From Nitrososphaeraceae archaeon (GTDB lineage Archaea > Thermoproteota > Nitrososphaeria > Nitrososphaerales > Nitrososphaeraceae), in contig JAICHI010000028.1 of the NCBI GenBank assembly GCA_025922735.1, positions 1 through 10,119 on the forward strand: 10,119 nt of DNA, read 5' to 3'. Under the pieces are notes generated by a model. The model saw nothing but the letters and a program-made list of their open reading frames with translations, searched no databases and was not told the origin of the DNA. Positions within the stretch are counted from its first letter, which is position 1. Every line of letters starts with the position of its first letter. Shown piece by piece: positions 5,179-10,119 of this stretch. Both the position numbers and the translations under genes were made by a program.

Positions 5179-6467
5179 TGAAGATAATTCACGTCGCCGA
5201 CCCAGCTAGCGTAGCTGCGCAGCTTCGCAAGGCAACCATAATCCAAGACTCGCTCTTGGAAGACGCAAAGGCAATAATGCGGGATGTCTCAGAGCATGGC
5301 GATCCCGCAGTTCTCAATTACACATCAAAGTTTGACGGCGCAAGGCTTGATTCGCTACGAGTTAGCGAACAAGAGATGAAGCAAGCATATGCGCAGGTCA
5401 CAAAGGATCAGATTATGGCAGTCAAGCTGATGAAACAGAGGCTTATCAAGAGCGAGCTGGCAATCCTTAAGCGGCTAAAAGGAATTGCAGTGTCATCTGA
5501 GGGTGTCAGGATAGATCGTATGGTCAAGCCGGTTACAAGCGTTGGGTGCTATATTCCAGGTGGCAAGGCACGATATCCAAGCACCGTCGTCATGTGTGCA
5601 GTACCTGCAAAGGTCGCTGGTCTAAAAAGGGTTGTGGCCCTATCTCCTCCAAGAAAGGACGGCACCATTGATCCCTTAACGTTGGTAGCTGCAGACATTT
5701 GCAGAGTCGACGAATTCTACAAGGTAGGCGGCGCGCAGGGAATAGCTGCCCTTGCCTATGGTACACAGTCTATTAAGCCCGTCAACAAGATAGTGGGTCC
5801 TGGCGGGATGTTTGTTACTGCTGCAAAGCTAATCGCTTCCGCTACGGTGTCAACAGACATGGTGGCTGGCCCGACGGAGCTGCTGATATATGCCGATGCA
5901 TCTGCTGATTCACAGCTTATTGCTGTAGATCTGATCTCGCAGGCTGAGCACAGCACTGACACTGTCTGCGGCCTTGTGACTACCTCTGACAAGCTGGCAT
6001 CAGAAGTGCAGAAGCAAGTAGAGTCTATAATTAAAAACATTACACGGTCAGATATTGTAAAAAAGAGCCTAGAAAACAATGGCTTTATTGTCATTTGTAG
6101 AAATGAAAGCTCTTGCATTGAATTTGTAAACGAATTTGCACCGGAGCACTTAGAAATAATGTGTAAATACGCTGACGCTATTGCCAAGAAGATTGATTCA
6201 GCTGGACTTGTGCTGATTGGACCGTATGCCCCATCATCTGCAAGCGACTACAGCCTTGGTTCAAATCACGTGCTTCCTACCCTTGGGTTTGGCAAGTCCC
6301 GCGCATCACTGTCAGTGCTTGACTTTGTCAAAATAGTAAACAAGGTGAAAGTAAACAAGTCAGGATTGGCAAAGGTGGATAGATCCATTAGGGAAATTAC
6401 ATCTGCAGAGGGACTGTTGAACCACTATGAAGCGGTGAAGGCGAGGATGAATGAAAAAAAAGAATAG
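5178..6467 (+). CDS. hisD: Histidinol dehydrogenase
   Basis: Catalyses the last two steps, L-histidinol to L-histidinal to L-histidine, using two NAD+ and a zinc ion. The 429 residues match the normal family length. Zinc ligands correspond to Gln255 and His258 (in SQAEHSTDT), Asp357 (in SASDYSLGSNH) and His416 (in LLNHYEAVK). The catalytic Glu323-His324 pair is in FAPEHLEIM. The conserved CYIPGGKARYPSTV, GGAQGIAALAYGT and VGPGG segments are also present. The gene starts on the last base of the hisG stop, implying translational coupling. Its 3' end overlaps hisC by 17 bases, across a run of eight A residues. Confidence 0.97.
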   Translation: MKIIHVADPASVAAQLRKATIIQDSLLEDAKAIMRDVSEHGDPAVLNYTSKFDGARLDSLRVSEQEMKQAYAQVTKDQIMAVKLMKQRLIKSELAILKRLKGIAVSSEGVRIDRMVKPVTSVGCYIPGGKARYPSTVVMCAVPAKVAGLKRVVALSPPRKDGTIDPLTLVAADICRVDEFYKVGGAQGIAALAYGTQSIKPVNKIVGPGGMFVTAAKLIASATVSTDMVAGPTELLIYADASADSQLIAVDLISQAEHSTDTVCGLVTTSDKLASEVQKQVESIIKNITRSDIVKKSLENNGFIVICRNESSCIEFVNEFAPEHLEIMCKYADAIAKKIDSAGLVLIGPYAPSSASDYSLGSNHVLPTLGFGKSRASLSVLDFVKIVNKVKVNKSGLAKVDRSIREITSAEGLLNHYEAVKARMNEKKE

Positions 6468-7521
6468 CTGGCTCAACTATAACATCAAGCGGATTGCTTG
6501 GCTGGACCACTATGCAAAACCCGAAAAAGTGAAAGGCGCAATTAAGCTAGACTCAAATGAAAATTTCGCGCTTGATAGGGATTTTGTCGCTGGCGTAGCA
6601 GCTGAAGCTGCAAAGCAGGTAGATCTAAGAGAATATCCTCTTGACCAGATGGATGAGCTCTATGCTCGGCTCGCTAAGTACGCCGGTGTCAGCGTAAAGT
6701 GTGTAGCTGTCGGCAGCGGGTCTGACCAGATAATTGAGCTGTTGCTATCAACGCTTGGAGGTAGACGTGCAACAGTGTTTTCTCCCACGTTCTCGTATTT
6801 CATTGATCGGTGCAAGCTTCATGGTATAAAGGTATATCAAGTTCCGCTAGAGTCCGACTTTACCCTTGACAAAAAGGCTTTTTTGAAGACTGCAAAGAGG
6901 TCAGACCTGATTTACCTCTGCTCACCAAACAATCCTACTGGCAACCAGCTTGATAGACAGGAAATGATCGAAGTAGTCGATTCGCTTGAGGACAGACTTG
7001 TCTTGATCGACGAGGCATACGTGGACTTTGCAGATTACTCGCTGTCATGCGACGCAATAAAGCGTAATAATGTAATTGTGCTTCGCACGCTATCAAAGGC
7101 GTTTGGGCTTGCCGGCGCAAGAGTTGGCTACATAGTATCAAATAGAAAATTTGTGAAGATATTCAGATCTATCATCCAGTCGCCCTACCCTATAAGCACA
7201 CTTTCACTTGCAATTGCATCAGGCGTCCTTGCAAATGCGGATCAGGTCAAGCAGACGATCAAATCTGTGAGGCGCGAAAGGGAGAGGGTGTTTGCTAGAT
7301 TGTCAAAAATTGATGGCATCAAGATTTTCAGATCAGATGCTAATTTTATCTTTATTGAGGCTGGCAAGAACTACCAAGCAATTTCAAAAACTCTCCACAG
7401 CAATAGAATCGTAGTAAAGCTGCTGGGCAATATCTCTAACCACAAAGGCTGCATGAGAATCACGATAGGTACCCGGGAAATGAATGACAAGTATCTTAAA
7501 TGCATAGAACAGATAATTTGA
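6451..7521 (+). CDS. hisC: Histidinol-phosphate aminotransferase
   Basis: A 356-residue fold-type I PLP enzyme that transfers an amino group from glutamate to imidazole acetol phosphate. Visible marks are LDSNENF near the N-terminus, GSGSDQIIELL (PLP phosphate region), SPNNPTGN, LIDEAYVDFADYS, and TLSKAFGLAGARVGY with the Schiff-base lysine at residue 216. The C-terminal KGCMRITIGT carries the substrate carboxylate-binding Arg. The chosen ATG overlaps hisD by 17 bases and opens with a basic KKKN stretch typical of the family's variable N-terminus. The stop shares a base with the next start (TGATG). Aromatic aminotransferase activity cannot be excluded by sequence, but the operon position decides the call. 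Confidence 0.95.
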   Translation: MKKKNSWLNYNIKRIAWLDHYAKPEKVKGAIKLDSNENFALDRDFVAGVAAEAAKQVDLREYPLDQMDELYARLAKYAGVSVKCVAVGSGSDQIIELLLSTLGGRRATVFSPTFSYFIDRCKLHGIKVYQVPLESDFTLDKKAFLKTAKRSDLIYLCSPNNPTGNQLDRQEMIEVVDSLEDRLVLIDEAYVDFADYSLSCDAIKRNNVIVLRTLSKAFGLAGARVGYIVSNRKFVKIFRSIIQSPYPISTLSLAIASGVLANADQVKQTIKSVRRERERVFARLSKIDGIKIFRSDANFIFIEAGKNYQAISKTLHSNRIVVKLLGNISNHKGCMRITIGTREMNDKYLKCIEQII

Positions 7522-8447
7522 TGTATGATTGTATACTCTTTGACATCGACGGCGTGTTGGTTGACATTCGCAAATCCTACAATGCAGCCATCAAAGAGAC
7601 TGTGGGATACATGCTCAAATTTATCACTGGCAGTTCTTTTCGAACTCTAGTCACCGATCAGATCATTTTAAAGTTCAGACAGAGTGGTGGCTTTAACAAC
7701 GACATGGACACTAGTTATGCTATAACCCTTGCAATCCTTGCCAACCCTCCAAATAACATCTCACAGGGGAGGAAGTTTCTTGCCAAGGTAGCAGAGAATT
7801 CTGACGAGAGCGGTTATATCTCGGTGGAAAAGTTCCTTGCTATCTATGACATTGAAAAGTGGAAAAAAATGCTGAACTACCCGGCACCGGTCGAAGATAG
7901 CATGCTTGCACAGGTATTTGATGAGATATTTTATGGACCGGACCTGTTCAGAAAGCAGGATCACTTGGAGCCCAAATATTGGACGACTGGCAGGCCGCTG
8001 ATAAAGAACGATAGGCTCGCAGTAAGTGCCAAAACGATGAAAAAGCTCCACAAAATGTTCAAAGGCAATCTTGCAATAGTCTCTGGCAGGAGCAGGCTCG
8101 CTGCAGAATATTCACTCCAACCCATAATAAAATATTTTAACTCTGATGCCTGCATCTTTTTAGAAGACAAAAAGCGCGAGTATGCCAAACCAAACCCTTA
8201 TGCAGTCAAGCATACGATGAAAGTGTTGGGTGCAAGAACTGCAGTCTATGTGGGTGATTCTGCAGAAGACCTGCTTATGGCAAGGCGCGCTGAGAAAGAG
8301 ACAGGCGCAAAAATTGCATTTGTAGGCATTTATGGCAACAGCTCTGAGCCAGACAAAGCAATAGACAAATTCAAACAGGAGCGCGTTGAGGCAATTATAA
8401 GGAGCGTCAACCAACTACCGAACATAATAAATAAAGTACGTCTGTAA
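7521..8447 (+). CDS. HAD-superfamily phosphatase-like protein in the his operon, candidate histidinol-phosphatase
   Basis: A 308-residue protein with all four HAD motifs: DIDGVLVD (8-15; nucleophile Asp8 and acid/base Asp10), Ser188 in IVSGRS, Lys223 in YAKPNP, and GDSAED (245-250) with acidic Asp246 and Asp250 for Mg2+. An unusually long insert of about 170 residues lies between motifs I and II, so it has a large cap rather than the small cap of a 220-residue phosphatase. It starts on the last base of the hisC stop; the alternative ATG at 7500 lies inside hisC and would add seven unrelated residues ahead of the normal HAD N-terminus. No other histidinol-phosphate phosphatase (neither the fused HisB type, the PHP type, nor inositol monophosphatase-like HisN) is in the window. 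The operon location therefore suggests it fills that step; this is inference. Confidence 0.85.
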   Translation: MYDCILFDIDGVLVDIRKSYNAAIKETVGYMLKFITGSSFRTLVTDQIILKFRQSGGFNNDMDTSYAITLAILANPPNNISQGRKFLAKVAENSDESGYISVEKFLAIYDIEKWKKMLNYPAPVEDSMLAQVFDEIFYGPDLFRKQDHLEPKYWTTGRPLIKNDRLAVSAKTMKKLHKMFKGNLAIVSGRSRLAAEYSLQPIIKYFNSDACIFLEDKKREYAKPNPYAVKHTMKVLGARTAVYVGDSAEDLLMARRAEKETGAKIAFVGIYGNSSEPDKAIDKFKQERVEAIIRSVNQLPNIINKVRL

Positions 8448-8461
8448 TTCATAAAATATAC

Positions 8462-9058
8462 TTGGCTTCTGCCGGAAGAAAGGCGAGGATTGAAAGGGTC
8501 ACAAAGGAGACAGCGGTAAATGTTAATGTTAATCTCGACGGTACTGGTAAGACTCACATCAATACGCGTCTTTCCTTCATCGACCACCTGATCATGTCAA
8601 TTGGCAAGCATGCGATGATCGACATCAGCCTCAATGGAGAATCAAACGATGGTATCGTACACCACTTGGCAGAAGATGTTGCTATTGCATTGGCGCAGAG
8701 TATAGACAAAGCGCTGGGTGATAGGACAAGGATCACACGATTTGGCTATGCACTTATCCCGATGGACGAAGCGCTGGCGTACGTGTCGATCGACTTAGTC
8801 AAGCGACAATACTACAACGTGCAGCTGAAACTTATTCGCGATACCATTGAAGGAATACCAAGAGAAGACCTTGAGCACTTTGCAAGATCGTTGGTGCAGA
8901 ACCTAAATGCGTGCACTCATATGGTAGTTTACTCTGGTGAAAACGATCATCATAAGATTGAAGCCGCGCTCAAGGCGTTTGCAGTGGCACTTAGGATGGC
9001 CACTAACATCGACAGCAAAAGGAAGGGTGTGCCAAGTGCTAAGGGGGTTATGCAATGA
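8462..9058 (+). CDS. hisB: Imidazoleglycerol-phosphate dehydratase, TTG start
   Basis: A monofunctional HisB of 198 residues that dehydrates imidazole glycerol phosphate to imidazole acetol phosphate. It shows the metal-binding histidine clusters: FIDHLIMSIGKHAMID (His42, His50), VHHLAEDV (His67, His68, Glu71), and NDHHKIEAALKAF (His163, His164, Glu167). The family segments RIERVTKET, LDGTG and PMDEALAYVSIDL are also present. It lacks the fused phosphatase domain of enterobacterial HisB. No ATG precedes the conserved N-terminal RIERVTKET; the first in-frame ATG is at residue 45. The TTG at 8462 is therefore the best start. A 14-base gap separates it from the HAD gene, the only real gap inside the operon. 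Its stop overlaps the hisH start by four bases (ATGA). Confidence 0.96.
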   Translation: MASAGRKARIERVTKETAVNVNVNLDGTGKTHINTRLSFIDHLIMSIGKHAMIDISLNGESNDGIVHHLAEDVAIALAQSIDKALGDRTRITRFGYALIPMDEALAYVSIDLVKRQYYNVQLKLIRDTIEGIPREDLEHFARSLVQNLNACTHMVVYSGENDHHKIEAALKAFAVALRMATNIDSKRKGVPSAKGVMQ

Positions 9059-9675
9059 CAAAAATAGCGATTTTTGACTATGGTGCAGGCAACATCTTCA
9101 GCCTCAAGTCTGCACTTGAGCGCAATGGAGCAGAAAGTGTTGACATAATCTATGATCTAAAAGAACCGCCAAAATTTGACGGGCTGGTACTTCCCGGTGT
9201 CGGCAACTTTGATCCTGCAATCAGATCAATAGAGGATAGTGCAAGCTATCTTGATAAAGCCATTGACAATTGCATGCCGTTGTTGGGAATCTGTCTTGGC
9301 ATGGAGATACTCTTTAACAAGAGCGAGGAAGGCCGACTGGAAGGATTGAATATATTGGACGGCGAGGTCGTAATGCTCCCAAAGGGCAAGGTCAAGATTC
9401 CTCACATGGGATGGAACAACCTCCAAATAAAAGGCGAGAGCAAACTGCTAAAGGGAGTCAAGGATCAGTCGTGGATATATTTTGTGCATTCTTACAGGGC
9501 TGTACCAAAGGATCGTAAGTTAGTAGTGGCGACTTCTGATTATGGTGTCAGCATCCCAGCGATCATTGAAAAGGATAATCTGATCGGTGTCCAGTTCCAT
9601 CCAGAAAAGTCGGGCGATGTTGGTGCAGTTATGATAAAGAACTTTATCGAAATCTGCAAAAAAGAAGTGAAATGA
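9055..9675 (+). CDS. hisH: Imidazole glycerol phosphate synthase, glutaminase subunit
   Basis: A class I glutamine amidotransferase of 206 residues that releases ammonia from glutamine and passes it to HisF. It opens with IAIFDYGAGNIFSL and has the LPGVGNFDPAI oxyanion strand. The nucleophile is Cys80 in GICLGME and the catalytic His182 and Glu184 are in FHPEKSG. The segment PHMGWNNL and the following VHSYRAV are typical of HisH. It overlaps hisB and hisA by four bases each (ATGA), so the three are probably translated in a coupled manner. Its partner hisF should lie just beyond the window. Confidence 0.97.
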   Translation: MTKIAIFDYGAGNIFSLKSALERNGAESVDIIYDLKEPPKFDGLVLPGVGNFDPAIRSIEDSASYLDKAIDNCMPLLGICLGMEILFNKSEEGRLEGLNILDGEVVMLPKGKVKIPHMGWNNLQIKGESKLLKGVKDQSWIYFVHSYRAVPKDRKLVVATSDYGVSIPAIIEKDNLIGVQFHPEKSGDVGAVMIKNFIEICKKEVK

Positions 9676-10119
9676 GAGTCATAGCCGCAGTTGATATCAT
9701 GGGTGGAAGCGTAGTCAGGCTTGTCAAGGGGAATCCTGCTAACAAGGTAGAATATAGCAATGATCCTGTTGAAACTGCAAAAAAATGGGAGAATGTCGGG
9801 GCCGACATGCTGCATGTAGTTGACCTAGATGCAGCGTTTTCGACTGGCAGTAATTCTGAGCTAATCGCTAAAATATCAGAAGCAGTCAGGATCCCCCTGC
9901 AGATTGCAGGCGGCATTAGATCATTAGAAAAAGCTGAAGAGGTGCTGTCAATGGCATCAAGGGTTGTGATTGGCACTATGGCCTATAGAGAACCGGAGGT
10001 CATAAGAAAGCTTGTCAAGAAGAATGCAGGCAGAGTAGCAATTTCAGTAGATCAGATAGACGGTATGGTTATGGTGAAAGGCTGGAAAGAGTCTACTGGA
10101 ACAAGAGTTGCAGACGCAA
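9672..10119 (+). CDS. hisA: ProFAR isomerase (HisA), 3' end beyond window
   Basis: The first 149 residues of the (beta/alpha)8-barrel that isomerises ProFAR to PRFAR (Amadori rearrangement). It starts RVIAAVDIMGGSVVRLVKGN, with the catalytic Asp at residue 8. It continues with LHVVDLDAAF (second barrel strand), QIAGGIRS (phosphate-binding GG), VVIGTMAY, and ISVDQIDG carrying the second catalytic Asp at residue 127, both matching HisA positions. HisF is a close paralogue, but the short segment after VDLD and the IGTMAY sequence fit HisA. The gene is cut by the window end, with no stop inside. Confidence 0.93.
   Translation, partial: MRVIAAVDIMGGSVVRLVKGNPANKVEYSNDPVETAKKWENVGADMLHVVDLDAAFSTGSNSELIAKISEAVRIPLQIAGGIRSLEKAEEVLSMASRVVIGTMAYREPEVIRKLVKKNAGRVAISVDQIDGMVMVKGWKESTGTRVADA

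Noticed and set aside
9672..10119. Assignment of the last gene as hisF instead of hisA
   Set aside because: HisF is a paralogue with the same fold, but the N-terminal segment, the IGTMAY sequence and the order directly after hisH fit HisA better.
1..10119. CRISPR array, insertion sequence, prophage or defence system
   Set aside because: No regularly spaced repeats, transposase, integrase or nuclease-type genes are seen; the window is core metabolism plus one regulatory gene and one tRNA.

Overview
The window looks like chromosomal DNA of an ammonia-oxidising-type thaumarchaeon (Nitrososphaera-like). This is inferred, not proven. The grounds are archaeal TATA boxes about 25-30 bases upstream of leaderless starts, a serine tRNA that appears to carry archaeal introns, a mevalonate-pathway HMG-CoA reductase, and a compact histidine operon with archaeal-type members. 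Coding DNA has moderate GC, while the first ~540 bases are visibly AT-richer.

Layout. Bases 1-550 hold no convincing gene, but they contain several perfect hairpins. One cluster at 245-343 ends in a T-run and may be an undescribed structured RNA. Another two-tier hairpin lies at 439-477. Bases 551-675 are a tRNA-Ser(UGA) gene interrupted by an apparent D-loop insertion and an anticodon-loop insertion. Converging on it from the right is a minus-strand gene (697-1794) for a protein with four CBS domains and a C-terminal domain resembling ribosome hibernation factors (HPF/RaiA type). A short divergent promoter region (1795-1882) separates it from a secreted or membrane-anchored PQQ-type sugar dehydrogenase-like protein (1883-3004).

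From 3006 to the end all genes run on the plus strand and are tightly packed. First comes a class II HMG-CoA reductase that ends soon after its catalytic histidine. It is followed by hisG (long form), hisD, hisC, a HAD-family phosphatase-like gene, hisB (TTG start), hisH and the first part of hisA. Most his genes overlap by 1, 4 or 17 bases, which implies one translationally coupled operon.

Functionally, HisG commits PRPP and ATP to histidine synthesis. HisA and HisH (with HisF, expected just beyond the window) make imidazole glycerol phosphate, HisB dehydrates it, HisC transaminates it and HisD performs the final two oxidations. The one step with no classical enzyme here, histinol-phosphate dephosphorylation (histidinol phosphate to histidinol), falls naturally to the HAD protein encoded between hisC and hisB. 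The most interesting leads are that HAD protein, the CBS-HPF fusion, the doubly interrupted tRNA and the unassigned hairpin cluster.
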